The position numbers and the translations under genes were made by a program. From Moorella sp. UBA4076 (GTDB taxonomy: Bacteria > Bacillota > DSM-521 > Neomoorellales > Neomoorellaceae), in contig DFYS01000141.1 in NCBI GenBank assembly GCA_002383405.1, positions 1-6,107 of the forward strand: a DNA stretch of 6,107 nucleotides, in the 5' to 3' direction. Below, piece after piece: positions 1 through 4,614 of this stretch. Below the pieces are notes generated by a model. It was not told the DNA's origin and did not search any database. It saw only the letters and a list, made by a program, of their open reading frames with translations. Position 1 is the stretch's first letter. Every line of letters starts with the position of its first letter.

Positions 1-60
1 GTACGCTGATCGCACATACCCTTAACAAAGGTTTCTCACGAAGGCTAGTCTGTTTCTCCT

Positions 61-89
61 TGGACAACCCTCCTCGCACCTGGTATAGT
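61..89 (+). promoter_or_regulatory. Extended -10 sigma-A-type promoter for the DUF1670 genes
   Basis: TGGACA at 61-66 matches the -35 consensus TTGACA at five of six positions. TATAGT at 84-89 matches TATAAT at five of six. The spacer is exactly 17 nt, and TGG directly before the -10 gives an extended -10 (TGn). Transcription would start near 95-97, leaving a leader of about 140 nt before the first DUF1670 start codon. The -10 lies beside the left arm of an inverted repeat, so a protein bound to that repeat could block it. The match is read from sequence; activity is inferred. Confidence 0.65.
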
Positions 90-120
90 GGTGGTAACGA
101 TAACCAGGTGGGGGAGGAGG
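69..120. repeat. Inverted repeat overlapping the promoter (possible operator or hairpin)
   Basis: CCTCCTC (69-75) pairs with GAGGAGG (114-120), and CACCTGGT (77-84) pairs with ACCAGGTG (103-110). This gives 15 bp with a 1 x 3 internal loop and an 18-nt apical region. The left arm fills the -35/-10 spacer and the right arm lies just after the predicted transcription start. That placement fits a two-half-site operator better than an RNA hairpin, because the left arm would not be transcribed from this promoter. An autoregulatory role for the HTH-rich product downstream is speculation. Confidence 0.55.
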
Positions 121-123
121 CAG

Positions 124-201
124 CCGGTAGGGGCCGGATGGAAGGAGCCCGTAGGGCGACTGGAGTTCCGGCCCCTACCGGGGCCGCTCGATAAAGTGGC
201 C
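124..201 (+). promoter_or_regulatory. Structured 5' leader with two strong hairpins
   Basis: Nucleotides 124-138 are the exact reverse complement of 167-181, a perfect 15-bp GC-rich stem. Its 28-nt loop contains a small inner hairpin, GCCC (147-150) / GGGC (154-157) with a GTA loop. It is followed at once by GGCCGC (182-187) pairing with GTGGCC (196-201), including one G-U pair, around an 8-nt loop. Neither stem has a U-tract, so they are not simple terminators. The leader sits between the promoter and the DUF1670 start. I see no motif of a riboswitch class I know. It may be a translation- or stability-control leader. Confidence 0.55.
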
Positions 202-236
202 GTCTTTCCGCACCCTGGTAGGGGGGGTGATGCTTG

Positions 237-1808
237 ATGGGCCGTCCCAAGTCTTTCCGGGAGAAGGTTTTAGCCCATGTCCAGTCCGTCGCGGCCAAGT
301 CCCGGTTGGCCTGGCTGGTGGCGGAGAGCCGGGAACGCTTCGGCCTGTCTTCCGCCGAGGCGGAACTGCTGGCCCAGCGGGCCGACCGTTTCCTGGTCGC
401 CACCGCCTCGGGTGCGGCAGACGAGCAGGTGGTGGTGCAACTACCGGCCCGGGACTGCCACCGCCGCGGGCATATTACCGGTACTGTTGCCGTGGTGCTG
501 TCCCTTTTCACCTATGACGACCTGGTGCTTTACCAGCGGGACGGGTTGGAGGCGCTGCAAAACGCTCGCCTGGTCCGGTTCATCGAGGAGGCCTACTTCC
601 AGAGCGCCCACTTCCCCCCGGCTACCCTGTCCCTCTTTACCAACCGGGTGGCCAAGTCCAACCGGCAACGGTTACTCCCCCTGTGGGAGGCGGGGGTGCG
701 CCTGCCCCTGGCCGGCCAGAGCCGGTGTTACCGGGAGCAGATGGTCCACTTTAGGGCCACCTACGCGCTTAAGCTATACCTGGCAGAGACACCGGCAGAG
801 GTGGTATGCCGGGAACTGTGGTACTCGCCGGTGGCCTGGCATAACCTCACCCTGGACTTTGTCGCCCTGGGGGAGTTGTGCCGGCAGGGAGTGGCTCTGA
901 AAGACGCCGCCCGGCGGTTAGGCCTGCCGCCGGAACTGGCTGCCGAGTGGCTGCTCCTTTGGCAGGCAGCTACTAAAGCCGCTAATCCGGTGTTACGACG
1001 CCTGGGCGAGCGGTTGGGCCAGGAGCTCTACCGCTTCCCCTGCCCGGCAGGAGATTCCGTCCGGGGTTTCCGGGACGAGTTGCGCCACTGGTTCGGGTTT
1101 TCTCCCGCCAAAGCGGCGGCCTACCTGGCGATGCTGGAAGACTGCCAATCCCGGCAGGTGGCCCAGGAGAGAAAGCCTGGCGAGGTGGTGTACTACGCCG
1201 TGGCGGCCGACGAGCCGCCGGGTAAGCCGCTTAACGAATGCCGGTTGGTACCGGTGTGCTTACCCCTCTATGCACCCGAAGATACCCAGTACGTCACCGC
1301 GGATACGGTGATGGCCCTCAAGTGGGGCAGGTTGTTACGCCTTACCACTACGGCCCGCGCCCAGGGGGCTTGCCTGAACCAGGCGGACATCGCTTTCCTC
1401 CTGGGAGTGGAGGTAGGGGTAATCCAGCGGCTGCTGCAGGCCAATCCTAAAGTGGTTTTACCCTTACGCGGCAACGTGATGGATATCGGCCCCGGCCTGA
1501 CCCACGTGCGCCAGATTGTTGCTCTCTATCTCCAGGGTTATACCGAGACGGAAATCAAGAACCGTACCGGCCATTCCTACGCCAGCATTGAGGAGTATAT
1601 CCGCGCTTTCTCGGCCGTGGTCGTGCTGGCCGACCGGGGGATGCCCGCCCCCCTCATCCGCCAGGCTATGCGGTGTTCCATGAAGCTGGTGGAGACCCAT
1701 CTCGCCCTCTACCGCGAGTACGACCGGCCCGAGTATGCCTGGCGTTTGCAGTTGATCAGGAACGTCTTTCACCGTACCGAGACGGCTAAAAAAAATCGCT
1801 TGAGGTAA
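237..1808 (+). CDS. Tandem-module DUF1670-like HTH protein
   Basis: This encodes a 523-aa protein, predicted soluble, with no signal peptide or membrane segment. It is two tandem copies of one module. Residues about 84-242 align with about 338-492 at a nearly constant offset of 250-254. Each copy begins with a beta-rich strand (VAVVLSLFTYDD / LVPVCLPLYAPED), then a long HTH-like region (second copy LNQADIAFLLGVEVGVIQ, about 380-397), then two more HTH-like units (about 435-455 and 468-492). The segment DIGPGLTHVRQIVALYLQGY is the part I recognise as DUF1670-like; the family has no established function. Tandem HTH units suggest nucleic-acid binding, by inference only. ATG 237 was chosen because the extended Shine-Dalgarno match AGGGGGGGTGAT (220-231) is well placed for it; TTG 234 is possible. 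The 3' end has an A8 run (1788-1795) from which the next gene's frame opens. Family assignment is moderately sure, function unknown. Confidence 0.8.
   Translation: MGRPKSFREKVLAHVQSVAAKSRLAWLVAESRERFGLSSAEAELLAQRADRFLVATASGAADEQVVVQLPARDCHRRGHITGTVAVVLSLFTYDDLVLYQRDGLEALQNARLVRFIEEAYFQSAHFPPATLSLFTNRVAKSNRQRLLPLWEAGVRLPLAGQSRCYREQMVHFRATYALKLYLAETPAEVVCRELWYSPVAWHNLTLDFVALGELCRQGVALKDAARRLGLPPELAAEWLLLWQAATKAANPVLRRLGERLGQELYRFPCPAGDSVRGFRDELRHWFGFSPAKAAAYLAMLEDCQSRQVAQERKPGEVVYYAVAADEPPGKPLNECRLVPVCLPLYAPEDTQYVTADTVMALKWGRLLRLTTTARAQGACLNQADIAFLLGVEVGVIQRLLQANPKVVLPLRGNVMDIGPGLTHVRQIVALYLQGYTETEIKNRTGHSYASIEEYIRAFSAVVVLADRGMPAPLIRQAMRCSMKLVETHLALYREYDRPEYAWRLQLIRNVFHRTETAKKNRLR
1788..1795 (+). 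other. A8 homopolymer, candidate -1 slippage site joining the two DUF1670 frames
   Basis: Eight consecutive A residues are read as AAA AAA AA(T) in the first gene, four codons before its stop TAA (1806-1808). In the -1 frame the last stop is the TAA at 1787-1789, which uses the first two As of the run. From 1790 that frame is open, without a stop, through 1928 and on to the TGA at 3155-3157. A -1 ribosomal shift (heptamer A AAA AAT, 1790-1796) or transcriptional slippage adding one A would give a single protein of about 973 aa. No recoding stimulator is obvious immediately downstream. A homopolymer sequencing error would look the same. Confidence 0.4.
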
Positions 1809-1825
1809 CAGTTTCTGACATAAAT

Positions 1826-1850
1826 GGAGGTATATTACCTGAAGGAGGGG
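1826..1850 (+). promoter_or_regulatory. Two Shine-Dalgarno-like sites before the second DUF1670 frame
   Basis: GGAGG occurs at 1826-1830 and, as AAGGAGGGG, at 1842-1850. The second would suit a start codon around 1854-1858, and in the gene 2 frame GTT (1856-1858) lies 7 nt after the GGAGG core. GTT is not a standard start; one base change from GTG would explain it. The ATG at 1851 lies too close to the site and is in another frame, which stops after about 44 codons. These sites are why I doubt the TTG at 1928 as the real start, since it has no ribosome binding site. Confidence 0.5.
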
Positions 1851-1864
1851 ATGCTGTTACGGGT

Positions 1865-1897
1865 ACGAAGGGGTATTCGCCTTACCTGCCCCTTCGT
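1865..1897 (+). repeat. 9-bp inverted repeat near the 5' end of the second DUF1670 frame
   Basis: ACGAAGGGG (1865-1873) is the exact reverse complement of CCCCTTCGT (1889-1897), with a 15-nt loop and one further possible U-G pair (1864/1898). There is no T-tract after it on either strand, so it is not a standard terminator. If gene 2 starts near 1856, the hairpin lies within its first codons and could affect initiation. It also overlaps sequence that reads as protein in the gene 2 frame, so it may be chance. Confidence 0.35.
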
Positions 1898-1927
1898 GAG
1901 AAGAACCTTGTTAATGCCCAGAAGTCC

Positions 1928-3157
1928 TTGTTACGGGAACGGTTTGACTTCAGCCGCGAGTCCTGGCTGGCAGAGCACCTGGTAGCTGATTTCAACACCC
2001 GCATGGAGACCTTCGAGGCGGGGGTCGGTATCCAGCGGGTCCATCCGGGCGAGGTGCTGGTCTCTTACCATGGAGGAAAGGTCACCCTGCCCCTTTTGAC
2101 ACCCGCAGGGGCAGCAGAGCTAGTGGCCGGCAAGAAGTACGCGGCAGTTTCCTGCCAGATGCAGCAACTGGCCCTTTCACGCCTGCAGGCTCATGACCCT
2201 GCTGCCACCATGCAAGATGTCTACCGCCTGATAGCGGGGCGTCAACTTTTACCCAGGCGGGGTGCCAGGGGTAGCCGGTCGCTTCCAGACGTAAAACGGA
2301 CTCCGGATACTGCTCCCCGCGGTGAGATCAATCCCTGCCTGTTAGGATGCCATCCCCTGGTGCGTACAGACGTGGAGGGGTTCGTACCGCCGGAGGTAAA
2401 AGACAGTATCTTGCGCTTCCTGTGCCAGGAAGAGGGTTGCAGCCCGGCACGGGCAGATGCCATCCTGGAAGCACTGGCCCGGCTGCGGGAGCAGTACTGC
2501 CCCAAAACCTGCGCCCTTCAACCTGGCCAGGCGGTATGGATCGGCATCGCCTGCGGTGACCGCCAGCAGGTTGAGAAGGCCACTGCCTTCAGAAAACAAG
2601 TGCCGGTTATTGTGACCTTGCATACGCTGCCAGAGCTGGCCGTCTTTGCTGACCCTCACCTGAACATAGCTATGGTCAACCGCACCCACCAGCAGATGAT
2701 TGCGCGTATGGCCACGGAGGCTTATCTGCAGTCCGCCCTCCTGTCCACCTTCGACCTGGGGTTCCTGGTGATGCGCCAGCAAAGAACCGTCGCTGACCTC
2801 ATCACAGCTTATGAACAGGAGCATGACCTTATATTACCGACGCCGGGAAGCGTCCATGACGCCGGCCGCAAGCTGACCCACAAGCGCCGCATCATCCAGT
2901 TACACCTGCAGGGCATGCTCAATCAGGAGATTGCGCGGCTGATGCACCACAGCCCGGAAGCCATTGACCGTTATGTTTCAGATTTCCACGCTACCCTGAT
3001 CCTTTACCTTTACGACGTGCCGCCTCTTCTGGCGGCCAGGGTAATGCGGCGGGGGATCGGTTTGATACGTGAGCATCTGGCTTTGGTGCATGAAAACTTT
3101 CCCGACAAGGACGCTGTCAAAGAGCATTTACGGCGATATGACGCCAAATTAGTTTGA
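1928..3157 (+). CDS. Second DUF1670-like HTH protein, start codon unclear
   Basis: A 409-aa frame counted from the TTG at 1928. Residues 225-384 are a full copy of the module found twice in the preceding protein: the strand VPVIVTLHT, the conserved LTHKRRIIQLHLQG (from 316), an HTH-like unit LNQEIARLMHHSPEAIDRY (about 330-348) and a final helix pair ending REHLALV. Residues 1-118 resemble a truncated module that breaks after its first HTH region, followed by a basic linker and a new module N-terminus (PEVKDSILRFLCQEEG onwards). Function is unknown; nucleic-acid binding is inferred from the HTH units. The TTG lacks a ribosome binding site, and the upstream in-frame residues YSPYLPLREKNLVNAQKSL look like part of the domain's first helix. 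The true protein therefore begins upstream, either near 1856 after AAGGAGG or as a -1 frameshift extension of the first gene. The frame 1790-3157 is fully open. Confidence 0.7.
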   Translation: MLRERFDFSRESWLAEHLVADFNTRMETFEAGVGIQRVHPGEVLVSYHGGKVTLPLLTPAGAAELVAGKKYAAVSCQMQQLALSRLQAHDPAATMQDVYRLIAGRQLLPRRGARGSRSLPDVKRTPDTAPRGEINPCLLGCHPLVRTDVEGFVPPEVKDSILRFLCQEEGCSPARADAILEALARLREQYCPKTCALQPGQAVWIGIACGDRQQVEKATAFRKQVPVIVTLHTLPELAVFADPHLNIAMVNRTHQQMIARMATEAYLQSALLSTFDLGFLVMRQQRTVADLITAYEQEHDLILPTPGSVHDAGRKLTHKRRIIQLHLQGMLNQEIARLMHHSPEAIDRYVSDFHATLILYLYDVPPLLAARVMRRGIGLIREHLALVHENFPDKDAVKEHLRRYDAKLV

Positions 3158-3208
3158 TACGGGCTTATCCAACTAAGTCATACTAAAAGAGAAGGATATC
3201 CGGCCGTA

Positions 3209-3232
3209 AAAAAGCCCGGGCGTAAAGGCCAG
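3209..3232 (-). terminator. Minus-strand intrinsic terminator-like hairpin
   Basis: Read on the minus strand, GCCTGG, a loop CCTTTACGC, then CCGGGC form a 6-bp stem (one U-G pair) followed directly by TTTTTT (plus-strand AAAAAA at 3209-3214). The stem is short but GC-rich. No intact minus-strand gene ends here, so it may serve a decayed gene, or stop antisense transcripts from running into the DUF1670 genes. Confidence 0.4.
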
Positions 3233-3375
3233 GCATTGCTGAGCATGAATGACAGACATGGCGCCATATAAGGCATAGAGGGGATGGTGCTATAAGCTTT
3301 GATGGCGGGAATTGCAGGTCAAAGCCATCATCAGACAATGGTTGGCGCGCTTTTTGATGTATCAGCACTAAAGAA

Positions 3376-3399
3376 GGGCCGGTACTTGCGCACCGGCCC
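3376..3399 (-). terminator. Minus-strand intrinsic terminator
   Basis: GGGCCGGT (3376-3383) and ACCGGCCC (3392-3399) form a perfect 8-bp GC-rich stem with an 8-nt loop. On the minus strand the stem is followed by TTCTTTAG, a plausible U-tract. On the plus strand it is followed by CTGGAG, which does not suit termination. It lies 30 nt after the minus-strand stop TAG (3430-3432) of the ligase-like tail, the usual spacing for a gene's own terminator. Confidence 0.5.
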
Positions 3400-3429
3400 C
3401 TGGAGTTTACGGTCCTGGAACTATCTCCT

Positions 3430-3495
3430 CTACTGCGGCAGCTTTTCGATATCGATTTTGCCGTCCTTCTATGTTTTTGCTGGAAAGGGGCAATA
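3430..3495 (-). pseudogene. Possible remnant of the C-terminus of an AMP-forming ligase
   Basis: Read on the minus strand, the frame gives KDGKIDIEKLPQ followed by TAG, preceded by YCPFPAKT and an in-frame TAG. The GKID..LP arrangement near a C-terminus is the A10-type motif of ANL-family acyl/aryl-CoA synthetases and adenylation domains, whose lysine is catalytic. An intrinsic terminator follows 30 nt after the stop, as expected for a gene end. No further homology is readable upstream (towards 3640), so at most the last 20 or so codons remain, with one internal stop. The match is short and could be chance. Confidence 0.25.
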
Positions 3496-3509
3496 TTACC
3501 TGTTACAAT
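3481..3509 (+). promoter_or_regulatory. Candidate promoter for dedA
   Basis: TACAAT at 3504-3509 matches TATAAT at five of six and is preceded by TGT, an extended -10. TGGAAA at 3481-3486 matches TTGACA at four of six with a 17-nt spacer. Transcription would start near 3516, giving a leader of about 128 nt that contains the 18-nt direct repeats. The weak -35 is partly offset by the extended -10. Confidence 0.4.
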
Positions 3510-3510
3510 A

Positions 3511-3585
3511 AATAATATTAGTAGTGGAGCCCGGACTTGCTGGCATCTATAAACCGGTCGTCCTTAAAATAATATTGGTAGTGGA
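3511..3585. repeat. Pair of 18-nt direct repeats upstream of dedA
   Basis: AATAATATTAGTAGTGGA (3511-3528) and AATAATATTGGTAGTGGA (3568-3585) differ at one base and are 57 bp apart start to start. They are AT-rich in an otherwise GC-rich sequence and lie between the candidate dedA promoter and its start codon. They could be regulator sites or the trace of a local duplication; I know no regulator for this sequence. Confidence 0.45.
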
Positions 3586-3643
3586 CCTGTTTCCCGAAGA
3601 CAGGGTGCCGTTTTGTAAGGAAAAGAAAACAGGGAGTGTAATC

Positions 3644-4249
3644 ATGGACTGGGCAACTCAGATTATGCAAGCTTTTGGTTACCCCGGGATCGTCTTGATC
3701 ATTTTAATTGAGAATCTCTTCCCCCCGATCCCCTCCGAGATTGTGCTGCCTTTTGCCGGCTTTATGACGACGCGCGGCACTTTAACCATTTGGGGTGTGA
3801 CTATTGCTGCTACGATAGGTTCGGTATTGGGGTCCTTTGCCCTGTACCTGGTCGGGCACTGGTTCGGCCGGGAGCGGATCTATCGTATTGTAAGGCGGTA
3901 TGGCCGCTTTCTGACCACCGATGAGCGGGATGTCCAGCGGGCTGAGGATTGGTTTCGCCGCTATGGCGTCTGGACTGTCTTTTTCTGCCGGATGATCCCC
4001 ATCATGCGCAGCCTGATCTCCATCCCGGCCGGTCTGGTGCATATGAATTTCTGGGTTTTCCTGGTATATACCACGGTTGGTTCACTGATATGGAACATTC
4101 TCCTGACAGGTATCGGCGCCGCCCTGGGAACAGCCTGGCCCCTGGTTACCAGAATGGTTGGCTACTATCAAAACGCCGTACTGATAGGCGTAATCGGCGT
4201 TGTGGTAGTGTTCGGTTTACTGCGGTTGCTGAAGAAGCGTATTCGTTAG
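3644..4249 (+). CDS. DedA family membrane protein (VTT/SNARE-associated domain)
   Basis: This 201-aa polytopic inner-membrane protein has the usual length for a bacterial DedA protein. The N-terminal re-entrant region carries the hallmark E23 and PPIPSE (27-32) followed by LPFAG. GSVLGSFALYLVGHWFGR (59-76) is the conserved glycine-rich segment. FFCRMIPIMRSLISIPAG (113-130) contains the two conserved arginines R116 and R122 and P119. Two more hydrophobic segments and a basic tail (LLKKRIR) follow. Members of the family have been shown to recycle undecaprenyl phosphate or phospholipids across the membrane, and others affect proton-motive force. Which role applies here cannot be told from sequence. 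ATG 3644 has AGGGAG (3631-3636) 7 nt upstream. The frame is open back to GTG 3524, but that stretch does not resemble the family and has no ribosome binding site. Confidence 0.92.
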   Translation: MDWATQIMQAFGYPGIVLIILIENLFPPIPSEIVLPFAGFMTTRGTLTIWGVTIAATIGSVLGSFALYLVGHWFGRERIYRIVRRYGRFLTTDERDVQRAEDWFRRYGVWTVFFCRMIPIMRSLISIPAGLVHMNFWVFLVYTTVGSLIWNILLTGIGAALGTAWPLVTRMVGYYQNAVLIGVIGVVVVFGLLRLLKKRIR

Positions 4250-4254
4250 CGAAA

Positions 4255-4262
4255 AAAAGACA
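4255..4262. repeat. Target-site duplication, left copy (AAAAGACA)
   Basis: AAAAGACA at 4255-4262 is repeated exactly at 4493-4500, abutting the outermost bases of the terminal inverted repeats of the element between them. Eight bp is the duplication length typical of the ISL3 family. Confidence 0.75.
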
Positions 4263-4492
4263 GGCTCCTTGCTATTACGTGTGGGTAACCACTTTTTTGT
4301 TCTCCTTTTAGCGGCCGTTCACCGAAGCGAAGCGGAGGCCCTTGACATGGAGAATGCCCGTGTTAGCCTGATTTGGCAAGGGGCAGCGAGCGAAGCTAGC
4401 CTGTCCTTGCCCCTTAGAAACACGGGTGCGAGGCTCCATGTCAAGGGCGGCCGCAAGAAAATTGTTCTACCCACACGAAACAGCGAAGAGCC
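4263..4492. mobile_element. 230-bp MITE with ISL3-like ends
   Basis: The outermost 25 bp at each end (4263-4287 and 4468-4492) are inverted repeats matching at 21 of 25 positions. They begin GGCTC and share a perfect CGTGTGGGTA / TACCCACACG core. Exact 8-bp direct repeats AAAAGACA flank the element. It is too short for a transposase and has no plausible gene, so it is non-autonomous. The interior is also self-complementary: GCGGCCG (4311-4317) / CGGCCGC (4448-4454), a 14-bp perfect stem 4339-4352 / 4434-4447, CCCGTGTT (4357-4364) / AACACGGG (4419-4426), and AAGGGGCA (4378-4385) / TGCCCCTT (4408-4415). The GGCTC-type ends and 8-bp duplication agree with what I know of ISL3-family elements; that family link is from memory. 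It inserted 13 bp after the dedA stop codon and may act as its transcript-end hairpin. Confidence 0.75.
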
Positions 4493-4500
4493 AAAAGACA
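4493..4500. repeat. Target-site duplication, right copy (AAAAGACA)
   Basis: This is an exact copy of 4255-4262. Removing the element and one copy restores a short spacer between the dedA stop and the 70-bp-period repeat region. Confidence 0.75.
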
Positions 4501-4510
4501 GCGTCCGGTG

Positions 4511-4614
4511 GGATTGGTGTCGCCAGCCTGCTCCTACTATTATCTCCTCCCCCGACCAATGCCACTGCCGGCACTACCACGAATTGCTATCGCCAGCCTG
4601 CTCCTGTTAGTATC
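4511..4614. repeat. 34-nt direct repeats, period 70, at the 3' end of the SLH gene
   Basis: 4511-4544 and 4581-4614 match at 28 of 34 positions, with a perfect 16-nt core TCGCCAGCCTGCTCCT (4520-4535 and 4590-4605). The second copy overlaps the last base pairs of the minus-strand SLH gene's stop codon region. The 36 nt between them has TGCCGGCA (4566-4573) and ACCAAT (4555-4560), which can pair with ATTGGT (4513-4518). There is no clear terminator for the SLH gene here, so these repeats may mark its transcript end or a local duplication of its 3' flank. Confidence 0.5.

Larger units (their letters stand above)
3158..3643. other. Long intergenic region without a convincing gene
   Basis: This 486-bp stretch separates the DUF1670 genes from dedA. 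No frame longer than about 70 codons has both a start and protein-like composition. It contains two minus-strand terminator-like hairpins (3209-3232 and 3376-3399), a short minus-strand peptide tail (3430-3495), perfect 10-bp palindromes ATGGCGCCAT (3258-3267) and TCGATATCGA (3446-3455), an 18-nt direct repeat pair (3511-3528 and 3568-3585), and a small hairpin CCTGT/ACAGG (3586-3604). The dedA promoter candidate lies at 3481-3509. Two minus-strand terminators with no intact minus-strand gene suggest decayed genes. I see no clear plus-strand terminator after the second DUF1670 gene. Confidence 0.5.

Noticed and set aside
227..517. 96-codon plus-strand frame starting GTG 227 next to the same ribosome binding site
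   Set aside because: It overlaps the DUF1670 gene in another frame and has low-complexity G/R/P-rich composition typical of a shadow frame.
1851..1983. ATG 1851 as the start of the second DUF1670 gene or of a leader peptide
   Set aside because: It is in the wrong frame for the gene, stops after about 44 codons, and lies too close to the Shine-Dalgarno site for good initiation.
3183..3368. 61-codon minus-strand frame
   Set aside because: It overlaps a minus-strand terminator-like hairpin, has no ribosome binding site I can see, and matches no family.
3299..3511. 70-codon plus-strand frame
   Set aside because: It crosses the GC hairpin at 3376-3399, has no clear ribosome binding site, and its residues do not look like a folded protein.
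3524..3643. N-terminal extension of DedA from GTG 3524
   Set aside because: The extra 40 residues are unlike DedA proteins and include a direct repeat; ATG 3644 has a well-spaced AGGGAG.
4263..4492. Retron msr-msd or other ncRNA locus, because of the long foldback
   Set aside because: There is no reverse transcriptase nearby, and exact 8-bp flanking duplications at the repeat boundaries are better explained by transposition.
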